This document shows positions 41,005 to 51,023 of a stretch of DNA of 62,366 bases, one piece after another. The DNA comes from Pseudomonadota bacterium (GTDB lineage Bacteria > Pseudomonadota > Gammaproteobacteria > Steroidobacterales > Woeseiaceae). The notes below the pieces were generated by a model. The model did no database searches. It was not told the origin of the DNA and saw only the letters and a program-made list of their open reading frames with translations. The stretch lies in contig JAQCAD010000016.1 of NCBI GenBank assembly GCA_027621915.1, positions 1-62,366 on the forward strand, written 5' to 3'. The stretch's first letter is position 1. Every line of letters begins with the position of its first letter. The translations under genes and the position numbers were made by a program.

Positions 41005-41610
41005 TTAATATTTTTTAAGTGTTATCGTCTTTGACCACCGGCCAAAGAGAGAAATATGCAGCCGCAACAATTCGTTTCTCGCGCCAATCTTTTCCTTGAA
41101 CCTGCGTGCGGCGGAATTGTAGTAAACGGTGACGCTATAGAATCTCGTGCGACCAAGCTTTCTCAAACTGTCGTAGCAACGTAAACGCAATTCAGGAGCA
41201 AGATTGCTTCCACGATAATCGGGATGCGTATGCGCTGCGTACAGGTAAACTTCATCGTCTTCCAACAATCGGTAATTGGGCCGAAAGTTGTATTCCCGGA
41301 AATCGCACCACATTTTGGCGGCGAGTCGCTGTCCGTCCCAGGCTGTATAGCATTTCTTGCCGTCGTCCCACGCGCTCTGCATTTTCTTGAGACCGCCATT
41401 TGGTGAAAAATTGACCAACAGCGGAATTTCGTCCCTCGTTATAAATCTGTATTCGAATTCGTATGCGGTTGACTTGCTGTCGCAAGCACTCTCGCCTTCA
41501 CTTACTGTTATAAACGGATCTATCGTAAATCCAATCCATTTCGCGCGGCGAAGTATCGCCGGCGCAATTCGGGCGCGCAATGGCAGGCGGATTGATTTTT
41601 TCTGATTCAT
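41005..41610 (-). CDS. GNAT-fold N-acetyltransferase-like protein
   Basis: A 201-residue protein with the acetyl-CoA motif of the GNAT fold, YLYAAHTHPDYRGSNLAPEL, where the RGxxLA matches R/Q-x-x-G-x-A/G. The N-terminal region (1-60) is basic and not typical of small GNATs. Its base composition looks more AT-rich than neighbouring genes. It is divergent from another GNAT, 49 bp away. The substrate is unknown. Related proteins occur in polysaccharide or capsule clusters, but no such genes are here. Confidence 0.65.
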   Translation of the reverse strand: MNQKKSIRLPLRARIAPAILRRAKWIGFTIDPFITVSEGESACDSKSTAYEFEYRFITRDEIPLLVNFSPNGGLKKMQSAWDDGKKCYTAWDGQRLAAKMWCDFREYNFRPNYRLLEDDEVYLYAAHTHPDYRGSNLAPELRLRCYDSLRKLGRTRFYSVTVYYNSAARRFKEKIGARNELLRLHISLFGRWSKTITLKKY

Positions 41611-41659
41611 GGTTGTAAAGTGGACCTCATACCTTTTCAGGCGTCGATAAACCGACGCG

Positions 41660-42247
41660 GTGAATGAATTCGGAAAGCACTATCGTATGCTCATATTTTG
41701 TCTTGGAATCGTTCGCCATCCAACTGAATTATGGCGGCGAATCCGGGAATTGGCTCGTATTGCATATGCACCATCCGAACTTTCTATAATCACATCTGAT
41801 AATTGGCCCGCAGTCGACCTTATCCCTGTGACGTCAGACAAGCTGCATCAAGAGAACCTGGTCGCCATTTATGCGGACAATCCGTCACCCTATGTGTCAG
41901 GTCCCAAATCGATTGAGCAACTGCGAACTAATTTTGCCCGTGGAATTCAGTATTACCTGGTTACAAATAGCGACGGAGATGTCGTAGGTTGCAGAGCATT
42001 CAACACTCGTAATAATACTCTTCAGAATACCGTTACGGCTTACCAATATAGAGGACATGGATATCAGTTGGCGGCTGGTCAGATATTGATGAAATTTCTG
42101 GCTGAAGACGGTTGCACGGAATTCCATTCTGCGGTGTTGCGGTCAAATAGCCGAATTCAGCGGGCAATGCGGGCTGCGGGCCGGAAATTGAAACCCGACC
42201 CGGATAATCCTGACCTTATGCGTGGTGTTCGTCGGTTGATCAAGTAA
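41660..42247 (+). CDS. Second GNAT-fold protein, divergent from the first
   Basis: A 195-residue protein whose last 90 residues include a GNAT acetyl-CoA site, TAYQYRGHGYQLAAGQ, and a following SNSRIQRAMRAAG segment typical of the fold's C-terminal part. The first 60 residues show a hydrophobic patch and no homology I recognise. Base composition again seems lower in GC than the flanks. Together with its divergent neighbour it looks like a small inserted pair in the otherwise conserved prs-rplY segment. Confidence 0.65.
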   Translation: MNEFGKHYRMLIFCLGIVRHPTELWRRIRELARIAYAPSELSIITSDNWPAVDLIPVTSDKLHQENLVAIYADNPSPYVSGPKSIEQLRTNFARGIQYYLVTNSDGDVVGCRAFNTRNNTLQNTVTAYQYRGHGYQLAAGQILMKFLAEDGCTEFHSAVLRSNSRIQRAMRAAGRKLKPDPDNPDLMRGVRRLIK

Positions 42248-42289
42248 ATTACCGTAGCTCAACGACTTCCGCAGCGCGATGGCGGCACA

Positions 42290-42318
42290 TTGCGGGATCA
42301 GGGCCTTTGGGCTACTAT
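42290..42318 (+). promoter_or_regulatory. Sigma-70 promoter of rplY
   Basis: TTGCGG (42290-42295), a 17-base spacer, and TACTAT (42313-42318). Downstream, CCCGAT (42331-42336) and ATCGGG (42345-42350) form a 6-bp hairpin in the rplY leader about 57 bases before the start codon; its role is unknown. Confidence 0.6.
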
Positions 42319-42406
42319 TCGCGCCCCAAACCCGATTGGTCGCGATCGGGATCATCAGTAGAAGCCATTAACAGCTTCAAAAACAATCAGTTATCGGAGA
42401 GATCCT

Positions 42407-43087
42407 ATGAAGCAAGATTTAAATCTGATTGCGGAACTTCGTGAAGACCAGGGGAAGGGTGCGAGCCGCCGCCTGCGTCGCGAAGGGAAAGTTCCTGCAA
42501 TTATTTACGGCGGTGGCCGTCCACCCAGAATGTTGGCGTTCGATCACAATCGCGTCATCCAGCAGCTCGAGCATGAATCGTTTTTTTCGAGCATTCTGAC
42601 AATTAAAGTCGGCGACAAAAACCAGGCCGCGATCGTGAAGGACATCCAGCGTCATCCGGCCAAGAACCGGATAATGCACATGGATTTCCAACGCATTGTC
42701 GACGATGAAAAGATCAGGATGAAAGTGCCGATTCACTATCTGAACGCGGATACATCGATTGGCGTCAAGAAGAACGGTGGTTCTGTTTCTCAGCTGATCA
42801 CCGATATCGAAGTGAGCTGTTTGCCAAAAGATCTGCCGGAGTACTTCGAGGTGGACATTGCTGAACTCGATCTCAACCAGATGCTGCACCTGTCGGACAT
42901 CAAGTTGCCTGCAGGCGTCGAAATTCCGGAGCTGGCACATGGGCCGGAGCACGATCATGCGATCGTTTCCATCCATGTCATCAAAGCCGTATCTGTCGAG
43001 GATGACGTTGAAGACGCAGCAGATGCAGAGAGTGCAGCTGCGGCTGTGCCAGTGGGCGATGCCGATGGTGACTCGGACAAAACGTAA
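42407..43087 (+). CDS. rplY: 50S ribosomal protein L25 (CTC/TL5 form)
   Basis: A 226-residue long-form L25 binding 5S rRNA. The N-terminal 5S-binding domain (about 1-95) has REDQGKGASRRLRREGKVPAI, and the C-terminal TL5 domain (about 100-190) has LSDIKLPAGVEIPEL. A low-complexity Ala/Asp tail (about 195-226) follows. The strong GGAGAG ribosome site supports the start. It has its own promoter and terminator, so it is expressed as a single unit upstream of pth. Confidence 0.96.
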   Translation: MKQDLNLIAELREDQGKGASRRLRREGKVPAIIYGGGRPPRMLAFDHNRVIQQLEHESFFSSILTIKVGDKNQAAIVKDIQRHPAKNRIMHMDFQRIVDDEKIRMKVPIHYLNADTSIGVKKNGGSVSQLITDIEVSCLPKDLPEYFEVDIAELDLNQMLHLSDIKLPAGVEIPELAHGPEHDHAIVSIHVIKAVSVEDDVEDAADAESAAAAVPVGDADGDSDKT

Positions 43088-43153
43088 TTCGCATCTGAAG
43101 CGCGCGAAATGGCCACCCTTCGAACAGTATGTCGGTGGCCAGCTCCGCAGAAG

Positions 43154-43184
43154 AATACCCGCGCATTATTGCGGGTATTTTTTT
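43154..43184 (+). terminator. Strong intrinsic terminator after rplY
   Basis: AATACCCGC (43154-43162) and GCGGGTATT (43171-43179) form a 9-bp perfect stem with an 8-base loop, followed by a T run to 43184. It is the best terminator in the window and separates rplY from pth. Confidence 0.9.
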
Positions 43185-43292
43185 GCTGAGGCGCCAAAGA
43201 TTTATCCGTCACATTTGGCAGTCAAATTTTACGATGAAAGGTACATTGGGCCTTTTCACTGATACCAACGAAAGAGCTACCATAGCCTTGCT

Positions 43293-43871
43293 ATGACAAC
43301 GCACCTTACGATGATTGCTGGTCTGGGTAACCCCGAAGACCGTTACGAAAGAACGCTGCACAACGCAGGGTTCTGGTTTGTTGACGCGCTAGCGCGGCGT
43401 TCCAGCGCGTCGTTCAAGTACGAAAGCCGTTTCGATGCTGACGCCTGTAAAATCGAAATTGACAAAAATGACGTGTGGCTTGTAAAGCCCCAGAGCTACA
43501 TGAATTTAAGCGGCGGCCCGGTTCGTGCGATGCTTGACTACTATCGGCTGTCTCCCGATCAACTGCTGGTTGCACATGACGAGATTGATCTGGAGCCAGG
43601 AACTGTGCGCCTGAAATTCGGCGGCGGACATGGTGGACACAACGGCATACGCAGCGTCATTCAGCATTGTGGGACCGATTTCATGCGCTTACGAATTGGA
43701 GTCGGACACCCGGGGCACAAGGACCAGGTGACTGGGTACGTTCTCAAGAAAGCATCAAGCGATGTTGAAGTCGAGATTTTGAAGAATGTCGATCAGGCCG
43801 CTGATGTCATGGTGGTTCTGGCCAGAAGCGGGCTCAACGCGGCGATGAAAAAACTACACACGAAAGAATAA
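43293..43871 (+). CDS. pth: Peptidyl-tRNA hydrolase
   Basis: A 192-residue enzyme that frees tRNA from peptidyl-tRNA dropped by ribosomes. Catalytic His23 is in TLHNAGFW, and the family's Asn and Asp are in [10 protein letters not shown] and [22 protein letters not shown] is the C-terminal signature. It is 4 bp before ychF and cotranscribed. Confidence 0.97.
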   Translation: MTTHLTMIAGLGNPEDRYERTLHNAGFWFVDALARRSSASFKYESRFDADACKIEIDKNDVWLVKPQSYMNLSGGPVRAMLDYYRLSPDQLLVAHDEIDLEPGTVRLKFGGGHGGHNGIRSVIQHCGTDFMRLRIGVGHPGHKDQVTGYVLKKASSDVEVEILKNVDQAADVMVVLARSGLNAAMKKLHTKE

Positions 43872-43875
43872 TCTT

Positions 43876-44967
43876 ATGGCAATCAAATGTGGCATCGTCG
43901 GGTTGCCGAACGTTGGCAAATCGACTTTATTCAATGCACTCACCGCTGCTGAAATTCCAGCGGAGAATTACCCTTTCTGTACGATTGAGCCGAACGTCGG
44001 CGTCGTAGCTGTTCCTGATCCGCGGCTTGGTGTGCTCTCAGGGATCGTCAAACCTCAGAAAACCATTCCGACAGCGATGGAGTTTGTTGATATCGCCGGC
44101 CTGGTCAAGGGAGCCTCAAAAGGGGAGGGTCTGGGCAATCAGTTTCTTGCAAATATTCGGGAAACTAACGCCATAGCCCATGTTGTGCGATGTTTTGAGG
44201 ACGATGACGTTACCCATGTAGCCGGAAAGATTGACCCGGTTGGCGATATCGAGACGATCAATACGGAGCTTGCTCTTGCTGATCTGGAGTCGGTCGAGAA
44301 ACAATTATATAAGGCGGAAAAAAATGCCAAGACCAACGAGAAAGATGCGATTGCACTACGCGATCTGTTGAAACGAATTAGTGCACATCTTGATCAGGGG
44401 ATGCCGGTGCGATCGTTGAATCTTGAAGAGAACGACCTGGCGCGGATTCGAGACCTGCACTTGATAACGTTGAAGCCGGTTATGTACGTTGCTAATGTCG
44501 ACGAAGGCGGTTTTAGAAATAACCCTTACCTTGATTCGGTTGTTGCGTTGGCTAAAGAAGACGGTGCGGAGGTCGTCGCGATCTGTGCGGCGATCGAGTC
44601 GGAAATTGCGCTGCTGGATGAAGCCGACAAAGCGGATTTCCTTGCAGATCTCGGTCTGGAAGAACCTGGTCTGGATCGCGTAATCCGGTGCGGATACAAG
44701 TTATTAGGACTGCAGACGTACTTCACCGCAGGTGTGAAAGAGGTCCGGGCGTGGACTACGAAAGTTGGTGCGACCGCGCCGAAAGCGGCGGCGGAAATTC
44801 ATACGGACTTTGAAAAGGGTTTTATCCGTGCCGAGGTGATCGCCTACGACGATTTCGTCAAGGGTAATGGCGAACATGGCGCCAAAGAAGCTGGCCGGCT
44901 GCGCCTCGAAGGAAAGGAATATATCGTCCAGGAAGGCGACGTCATGCACTTCAGGTTCAATGTCTGA
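43876..44967 (+). CDS. ychF: Redox-regulated ATPase YchF (OLA1 family)
   Basis: A 363-residue P-loop ATPase of the Obg family. G1 is GLPNVGKST, and G3 [21 protein letters not shown] coiled-coil insertion (about 130-190) and a C-terminal TGS domain (about 280-363, [13 protein letters not shown]) follow. YchF binds ribosomes and takes part in stress responses. The pth-ychF pair is conserved in gammaproteobacteria. The stop overlaps the convergent TRAP gene by 11 bp. Confidence 0.97.
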   Translation: MAIKCGIVGLPNVGKSTLFNALTAAEIPAENYPFCTIEPNVGVVAVPDPRLGVLSGIVKPQKTIPTAMEFVDIAGLVKGASKGEGLGNQFLANIRETNAIAHVVRCFEDDDVTHVAGKIDPVGDIETINTELALADLESVEKQLYKAEKNAKTNEKDAIALRDLLKRISAHLDQGMPVRSLNLEENDLARIRDLHLITLKPVMYVANVDEGGFRNNPYLDSVVALAKEDGAEVVAICAAIESEIALLDEADKADFLADLGLEEPGLDRVIRCGYKLLGLQTYFTAGVKEVRAWTTKVGATAPKAAAEIHTDFEKGFIRAEVIAYDDFVKGNGEHGAKEAGRLRLEGKEYIVQEGDVMHFRFNV

Positions 44968-46972
44968 CAGAAGATGACGGTTCAGTCCGGTGTTGATACA
45001 CCACAACTCCGGCAAGAATAATTGCGCCGATTAGGTGAACGAAAACGCCGAATGGCATCCAGAGGAGGCAGAAGGCGCTGATCAGTAATATTGTGCCGGT
45101 GACAAGGTTCAATCTGGACTCGAGATGCCACTGCAAGACGCCAGCGAGCGCGTACAAACCGAAACCTGCAAATACAAACACCTGCAGCCGTTCAGCCCAG
45201 TTGCCGGTGATTATCGGCGTGAACGCAAATAACGCCGGAACCAGGTATAGCCCCTTCGCGATCTTCCAGGCCGTCAGTCCGGTTCGCATCGGAGGAGTAC
45301 CCGCTATCGCAGCAGCAGCGAACGCCACCAGGCACACGGGTGGTGTCACATTACTGTCCTGAGACAGCCAGAATATGATCAGGTGGGCGCTAAGCAGCAT
45401 ACCGGTGACTAATGCGGGATCCAGCAACTCGCCGCGGACGAGTTGTCGCATTTCAGGTGGCATCTCAACAAATGCCCGTGCCGGATCGCCGCCAAACAGG
45501 TCAATGACGGCCTGCACACTGGATGGCAGGTCAGTTGCGCTTAAGGCGTTCAGCATGGCGGACTGGCTCATCAGGTCATAAAGTGCAGGGGCAGCGAGTG
45601 TTGCCAACACAATATACGAGGCAGTTACCGGGAGACCCATTCCCAGGATCAGCGACGCCAGTGCGACGAGGACGAGTGTCAGCAACAGACTGCCATTGGC
45701 CCACTCGACGATCATGATGGAAAACGCGTTACCGAGCCCGGTTGTGGTGACGGCATTAACGACCAGCCCTACCGCTATCAGCAGGATTGCCGTCGGTACC
45801 ATGATGCGAACCGCATCAAGAATTGCGTCTACGCAGCGATTAATCGTCATCGGCGTTTCCGAAATCCACGATACGGCAACTACCGCAAAAATAGCAGCAA
45901 CTGAAGATCGCACCGGCGTATAGCCGATAATCAATGATCCGACAAGCACTGCAAGCGGAATGATAAAGTGCCAGCCCTTCCTGATCGTATCAATTGTCGA
46001 TGATTGATCTGGTTCGCTATCTGTCGAAACTCCGATTCGCCGCGCTTCGATACGTACAAAGAACGAGACGGTCAAGAAATAGAGCAATGCCGGAAGAACC
46101 GACACCGAGATGATTTGAAGATATGGAATCTGCGTGTAACTCGACATTACGAACGCACCAGCTCCCATTACCGGAGGCATCAACTGTCCGCCGGTCGATG
46201 CAGCAGCTTCGACGCCTGCCGCGAATCGCGGCGTAAATCCGGAGCGTGTCATCATCGGAATGGTGATGACCCCGGTAGACACCGTCGTTGCGACTGCTGA
46301 ACCTGATACCGATCCCATCAAACCGGATCCGATGACCGCGATGTGACCCGCACCGCCCTGGTAACGACCTGCGAAGCTTCGCGCGACGTTGACAATAAAA
46401 TCACCGGCCCCGGACTTCAGCAGGAAAGCACCGAAAAGAATGAACATGAAGACGAATGTGGACGAGATGTTGGCCACCATTCCAAACATGCCATCGCCAC
46501 TGAAGTAACTGCGATAAAGAACGGTCTCAATACTTAAACCTGGAAAGGAGAACAGGCCCGGTACGTAGCGACCGAGAAACAGAACATACGACATGCTGAC
46601 GGCGATCAGGAGCGGCATGAACCAGCCGCTCGTACGCCGGGTCAATTCCATCGCGAGGAGCACAGAGGCGCCTGCGAAAAAATAGTCTGCCGGGATGAAT
46701 TCGGATTCTCGTGCATAAAGCGCGTTTTCGAAAAGAATCAGGTAGACAGCGACGCTTATCGAAAGTAGCGCCAGGAAGACGTTGCCCACCGCCCGAAAGC
46801 TGACGCGACCCTGCGAAGATTTCGGTTGGTGAAAACTCAGTGCACAGAGTGCGCCGAAACCCCCGAAATGGATTGCAGCAAACCACAATTCCGAGACGGC
46901 ATTGAACAGATTATTGTAGACGTGGAACAGCGCGAACAGGACGGCTGCCCATCTTACGAGTGACCTGGTCAC
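44957..46972 (-). CDS. TRAP transporter permease, fused 4TM-12TM
   Basis: A 671-residue inner-membrane protein with some 18 hydrophobic segments. It joins the small (DctQ-like) and large (DctM-like) subunits, as usual in TAXI-type TRAP systems. DctM features are seen in [22 protein letters not shown] and [14 protein letters not shown]. It imports a dicarboxylate-like or related solute using a Na+ or proton gradient. It is coupled by a 4-bp overlap to the TAXI binding protein upstream. Confidence 0.93.
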   Translation of the reverse strand: MTRSLVRWAAVLFALFHVYNNLFNAVSELWFAAIHFGGFGALCALSFHQPKSSQGRVSFRAVGNVFLALLSISVAVYLILFENALYARESEFIPADYFFAGASVLLAMELTRRTSGWFMPLLIAVSMSYVLFLGRYVPGLFSFPGLSIETVLYRSYFSGDGMFGMVANISSTFVFMFILFGAFLLKSGAGDFIVNVARSFAGRYQGGAGHIAVIGSGLMGSVSGSAVATTVSTGVITIPMMTRSGFTPRFAAGVEAAASTGGQLMPPVMGAGAFVMSSYTQIPYLQIISVSVLPALLYFLTVSFFVRIEARRIGVSTDSEPDQSSTIDTIRKGWHFIIPLAVLVGSLIIGYTPVRSSVAAIFAVVAVSWISETPMTINRCVDAILDAVRIMVPTAILLIAVGLVVNAVTTTGLGNAFSIMIVEWANGSLLLTLVLVALASLILGMGLPVTASYIVLATLAAPALYDLMSQSAMLNALSATDLPSSVQAVIDLFGGDPARAFVEMPPEMRQLVRGELLDPALVTGMLLSAHLIIFWLSQDSNVTPPVCLVAFAAAAIAGTPPMRTGLTAWKIAKGLYLVPALFAFTPIITGNWAERLQVFVFAGFGLYALAGVLQWHLESRLNLVTGTILLISAFCLLWMPFGVFVHLIGAIILAGVVVYQHRTEPSSSVRH

Positions 46973-47976
46973 GGTGGCAGCAGTTCGGGAGGTATCGTCA
47001 TTCCCCGTTCCCGGTAATAACGAATGGCACCCGGATGCAATGGTGCGCCGAGCCCCCGCAACGCCTTGTCAAGGGTTACCTCTACCGTTGCTTTATGAAT
47101 TTCGTGAAGTGCCGACAGGTTTTCCCACATTGTTTTTGTAACCAGGTAGACAACTTCGTCAGAAACATCGGCGCGAACGGCAAGAATATTCGGGTGTGCG
47201 ATCGACTGAACATCTACTGGTTGATTCGGATAGGTGTTTGCGCGAATCACGTAACGGCTCCAGAGAGGATAGGTCCGATTGATCGCTTCGATATCTCTGT
47301 CACTGAAACTGAGCAACGTCAGGTCTTCGCCAACCATTGCGAAAGCACGGGTAATGCCCGTTACCGGAGGACCGGCTGGAATGTTCATGCCGACAATCGT
47401 TCCGTCCTGGATGGCGTCGGCAGTTGCGCCGTAGCCCATGTACGCGAGATCCAGTTTACTTTCATAATCGATGCCCAGGCTCTTCAGAATGTGATCGCCG
47501 CTTTTCTCGGCGCCGGAATTTCTGGCACCTATAACGAAACGTTGGCCATCCAGTCTGTCCAGGTCCCAGATCGAGCCATCGACGGTCAAATCTGTGAGCA
47601 GGACGAAATGATCGGCGTTTTGCCACATCGCGCCAATGCTCCTTAACCAGGGCTGCGGCTTGCTGACCGGGCCGTCACCGTACCAGGCCCACGCCGCAAA
47701 TATTCCCTGAAGCATTGCAAACTGAGCCTGGTTGTCCCGCATCAATTTGATGTTCTCAAGCGATCCGGCCGAGCTGATGGCCGAAAGACTAATGCCCTTG
47801 GTTGAATACAATTGCGATTTGGTGATCGTCGCGATCGCGACACCGACCGGATAGTAGGTTCCGCCCGTTGTGGCCGTCGCCAGGATATAGGGCCGGCTGG
47901 TCGAAAGGTTCTCGGAACAGGCACCACTTACAAGAAACATCCCAAGACATATGAGATTTCGAATTGAACGTCTCAT
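46969..47976 (-). CDS. TAXI-family TRAP solute-binding lipoprotein
   Basis: A 335-residue binding protein with a lipoprotein signal (VSGAC). The TAXI fold shows ATATTGGTYYPVG and SAGSLENIKLMRDNQAQFAMLQ near the N-terminus and MWENLSALHEIHKA near the C-terminus. The ATG at 47976 gives the lipoprotein signal; a GTG 21 bp upstream is an alternative. It feeds the fused permease, and their stop and start overlap. Ligand is unknown, but TAXI proteins studied so far bind small dicarboxylates and glutamate-like acids. Confidence 0.92.
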   Translation of the reverse strand: MRRSIRNLICLGMFLVSGACSENLSTSRPYILATATTGGTYYPVGVAIATITKSQLYSTKGISLSAISSAGSLENIKLMRDNQAQFAMLQGIFAAWAWYGDGPVSKPQPWLRSIGAMWQNADHFVLLTDLTVDGSIWDLDRLDGQRFVIGARNSGAEKSGDHILKSLGIDYESKLDLAYMGYGATADAIQDGTIVGMNIPAGPPVTGITRAFAMVGEDLTLLSFSDRDIEAINRTYPLWSRYVIRANTYPNQPVDVQSIAHPNILAVRADVSDEVVYLVTKTMWENLSALHEIHKATVEVTLDKALRGLGAPLHPGAIRYYRERGMTIPPELLPP

Positions 47977-48192
47977 ATCGATGGCAAACCTCGCCACGCG
48001 GAAATTTTGGCGCCCGGCGCTTGATCGACGGTTATCTCAGGATGCTCAAACATAAAAAGGTCTGTTGTCTCGATCGGCTTATTATACGTATGCAGCGAAG
48101 GACAACCCGATTTGTGTGGGCATCTATCGGCATGCGCCATCGTTTGCTATGTTCCATTGTGCAAGTGCCACGCTGTTTAAGGGGTAATCGTC

Positions 48193-48984
48193 ATGAAGAA
48201 CGGCCCGAAATTCATCATGCCTGCGGCTTTTCTGCTTAGTCTTGCATTGCCCGTATGGGGCCAATTGCCACCTGACGAGCTTTCAGAGGCTGATCTCGCT
48301 GATGGTCAGCGGCTGTTTCGCGTGCATTGCGCACGCTGCCACGGCATCGACGGTGCGGGCGGTGAAGGATCCAACCTCGCGCGCGCCAGGCTGAAATATG
48401 CGACGGATGATGAAACTTTGATAGCGGTGATCGACGACGGCATTGCCGGTACCGGCATGCCGGCCATCTGGTCACTTGACGACGACCAGACCCGGAGAGT
48501 GGCTGGCTACGTGCGCACACTCGGGAAGCTTGCAATCGAGGAGATGCCCGGTGATCCGGGACGGGGGGAATCGATTTACCAGGCTGGAGGTGGTTGCCCG
48601 GCTTGTCACATCATTGCCGGTCACGGGAAGGGTATCGGGCCCGAGTTGACAGATGTCGGCGATCGTCGCGGACTGGCCTATCTCAGGACCTCGCTGGTTG
48701 AACCCGCAGACGCGCAGTCGCAAACGATGGGGTATCAGGATTTCCTGACTGTCCGGGTCAAATCTGCAGCGGAGAGCGTTGAAGGATTGCGTATCAATGA
48801 AGATGCTTTTTCCATCCAGGTACGCGACATCGGCGGCAATGTACATTCATTCCGAAAAGACGAATTCGTTGAGGTCGAAAAGATTTTCGCGCATAGCCTG
48901 ATGCCTGCGTACGGGGCCGCGTTATCGCAGCAGGACATGGACGACCTGGTTTCCTACCTGATGAGTCTGAGGGCCGAAAAATGA
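48193..48984 (+). CDS. Secreted dihaem cytochrome c
   Basis: A 263-residue exported protein (signal about 1-23, VWGQ). Two haem c sites are seen: CARCH (46-50) and CPACH (135-139); the first domain has GTGMP with axial Met. A domain between about 170 and 225 with a beta-rich region interrupts the second cytochrome fold, which ends at SLMPAYG. The stop overlaps the PQQ dehydrogenase start by 4 bp, so it is very likely its electron acceptor in the periplasm. Confidence 0.9.
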   Translation: MKNGPKFIMPAAFLLSLALPVWGQLPPDELSEADLADGQRLFRVHCARCHGIDGAGGEGSNLARARLKYATDDETLIAVIDDGIAGTGMPAIWSLDDDQTRRVAGYVRTLGKLAIEEMPGDPGRGESIYQAGGGCPACHIIAGHGKGIGPELTDVGDRRGLAYLRTSLVEPADAQSQTMGYQDFLTVRVKSAAESVEGLRINEDAFSIQVRDIGGNVHSFRKDEFVEVEKIFAHSLMPAYGAALSQQDMDDLVSYLMSLRAEK

Positions 48985-50582
48985 GAAAGCTGGTGGTACT
49001 GATCATGGTCCTTGCCGCGCATTCGGCGAATGCGGATGTGAGCTTTGGCAGACTTGTCGATGCGAAGAACGACAAGGACAACTGGCTAACGTATTCCGGA
49101 ACATATCGTTCGGAACGGTATTCACCATTGGCTGAAATCAATACGCGCAACGTCAAAAATCTCAAAGTGATTTGGGCATACCAGATGCAACCGTCCACAA
49201 TCACTGGTGCAGGGCTGGTCGAAACCACGCCGCTGGTCGCCGATGGCATCATGTACATTACGGAACCACCGAGCACAGTAACGGCACTCGATGCGCGAAC
49301 CGGCAAACGGCTATGGACCTGGTCTCCGGAACTGTCAGATGAAGTTCTGCATATTGGTTTTCCGAAAGTAAATCGCGGCGTCGCCCTCTTGGGTGACGCT
49401 GTCTATGTGGGGACTCTAAACGCACATCTTGTGTCGCTGGATGCGGCAACCGGCGCGCTGCGCTGGGACGTTGAGGTGGCCGACAACAAGGTCGGATTTT
49501 CGCTAACGCTTGCGCCACTTGCGCTCGAAAGGATGATTATCGTCGGCGTCAGTGGTGCGGAGGCGGGTGTGCGCGGTTTTGTCGATGCCTATGATTCCGC
49601 AACAGGTGAGCGTGTGTGGCGATTCAACACGATACCTGCACCTGGCGAACCGGGAAGTGAAACCTGGCAAGGCGACGCCTGGCAGACTGGTGGCGGTTCA
49701 ACCTGGTTGACCGGTTCGTATGATCCCGATCTCGATTTGCTCTACTGGACGGTCGGCAATCCTGCTCCGGACTGGAACGGCGATGTACGTCCAGGCAACA
49801 ACCTTTATTCCTGTTCCCTTATTGCGCTGGATCCCGACACCGGCGAGCTGAAATGGCATTTCCAGTTCACACCCCATGATACTCACGACTGGGACGCGAA
49901 CCAGATACCGGTTTTGTTCGACGCCGAATTCAATGGCGTGGATCGAAAGATCGTGGCGCTCGCCAATCGCAATGCATTTTTCTATCTGCTCGATCGCGAG
50001 ACCGGGGAGTTTTTGCACGGCAACGAATATTCAAAACAGACCTGGGCGGCGGGTCTCGACGAATCGGGCCGGCCGATCGTGTTGCCGGGCACGGATCCGA
50101 CCTACGAGGGCAACCTGATCTGGCCGAGCCTGCAGGGCGCCACGAACTGGTTCAGCCCGTCCTACAACCCACAGACAGAGCAGTTTTTTGTGTCGACTCG
50201 CCTGATGGGGTCCGTCTATTACAAAGCGGACGTCGAGTACGAGGAAGGTATGCCATTTCTTGGCGGGGGCGAGCAGGCCATGTCAGGCGATGACGCGGCA
50301 GGTGCGATTCGGGCATTGGATGTGCTAACGGGCAAGCAACAGTGGGAGTTCATGCTGCATTCGCCGCCGTGGGCCGGCGTCATGGCAACGGCGGGTGGCC
50401 TGGTTTTCGGGGGCAGCAACGAGGGTAATGTATTCGCACTGGATGGCCAGTCCGGTAAGCCCCTTTGGGACTTTCAGACAGGTGGTGCGGTCCGAACGAA
50501 CCCCATGTCATTTGCAGTGGACGGCAGGCAGCGTGTCGTATCGACAGGTGGCGGCACGCTTTTCGTGTTCGGCCTGGAATAG
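48981..50582 (+). CDS. PQQ-dependent dehydrogenase, alcohol type
   Basis: A periplasmic beta-propeller quinoprotein of 533 residues with a signal peptide (about 1-18). PQQ-propeller W-motif repeats such as ALDARTGKRLWTW and SLDAATGALRWDV recur. Active-site ligands: Glu194 (SGAEAG), Asn260 (VGNPAPDW), catalytic Asp303, with Asp305 two residues after it (HDWD). An extra Asp there is the mark of lanthanide-using XoxF/ExaF enzymes, but it also occurs in other branches. There is no adjacent Cys-Cys pair of methanol dehydrogenase, and no fused haem domain. Substrate unknown. It is cotranscribed with the dihaem cytochrome. Confidence 0.9.
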   Translation: MRKLVVLIMVLAAHSANADVSFGRLVDAKNDKDNWLTYSGTYRSERYSPLAEINTRNVKNLKVIWAYQMQPSTITGAGLVETTPLVADGIMYITEPPSTVTALDARTGKRLWTWSPELSDEVLHIGFPKVNRGVALLGDAVYVGTLNAHLVSLDAATGALRWDVEVADNKVGFSLTLAPLALERMIIVGVSGAEAGVRGFVDAYDSATGERVWRFNTIPAPGEPGSETWQGDAWQTGGGSTWLTGSYDPDLDLLYWTVGNPAPDWNGDVRPGNNLYSCSLIALDPDTGELKWHFQFTPHDTHDWDANQIPVLFDAEFNGVDRKIVALANRNAFFYLLDRETGEFLHGNEYSKQTWAAGLDESGRPIVLPGTDPTYEGNLIWPSLQGATNWFSPSYNPQTEQFFVSTRLMGSVYYKADVEYEEGMPFLGGGEQAMSGDDAAGAIRALDVLTGKQQWEFMLHSPPWAGVMATAGGLVFGGSNEGNVFALDGQSGKPLWDFQTGGAVRTNPMSFAVDGRQRVVSTGGGTLFVFGLE

Positions 50583-50595
50583 ACGCCATGGCGGG

Positions 50596-50624
50596 TTGAC
50601 AGGGCCGGGCGCCCACCGGACAAT
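50596..50624 (+). promoter_or_regulatory. Sigma-70 promoter of tRNA-Met
   Basis: A perfect TTGACA (50596-50601), a 17-base spacer, and GACAAT (50619-50624), about 42 bases before the tRNA gene and 14 bases after the PQQ gene's stop. Confidence 0.55.
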
Positions 50625-50665
50625 CTGGCGCCTCGCCGGCGGGCGAGAATCGATAGACAGATTTT

Positions 50666-50742
50666 GGTGATGTAGCTCAGATGGTTAGAGCGGTGGACTC
50701 ATAACCCGCAGGTCGGTGGTTCGATCCCACCCATCACCACCA
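50666..50742 (+). tRNA. tRNA-Met (anticodon CAT)
   Basis: A 77-base cloverleaf with acceptor GGTGATG/CATCACC, discriminator A and encoded CCA; D-stem GCTC/GAGC and T-stem GGTGG/CCACC. The anticodon loop is CTCATAA. The acceptor pairs at position 1-72, so it is not the initiator. The CAT anticodon fits elongator Met, but a lysidine-modified tRNA-Ile2 cannot be excluded by sequence alone. The anticodon stem has an A-C mismatch at its loop end. Confidence 0.92.
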
Positions 50743-50752
50743 GACAAAGATT

Positions 50753-50790
50753 AAGGTGTCAACCGGTCACATGGTTTACACCTTTATTTT
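50753..50790 (+). terminator. Terminator after tRNA-Met
   Basis: AAGGTGT (50753-50759) and ACACCTT (50778-50784) pair, and inside them AACC and GGTT extend the stem after one mismatch. TATTTT follows. It separates the tRNA from the HiPIP module. Confidence 0.7.
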
Positions 50791-51023
50791 GGAAATACGC
50801 CCATCGCTGGCTGGCGCGAAGCGCCTTCAGCACTACGCCCTGATCGGCAAGTGTACGAATTAAGTGAACCATAACTGGCGGACCGGGGTTTTGCTGCGGT
50901 TCTTGCGCAAGGTTGGAGAAGTGGCGGCAGACTATACGTCGATGTAAACCGCCGGACGCTCAAGCCGGGTTATATGCGAAGGAAACTTAGCCCCTGATTC
51001 GCTAGCAAGCAGGAACTAAGAAT

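Noticed and set aside
50666-50742. tRNA-Met as an attachment site for an integrated island
   Set aside because: I looked for a second copy of the tRNA 3' end downstream and for an integrase gene, and found neither in the window. The cluster after it may still be acquired, but no element boundary is visible.
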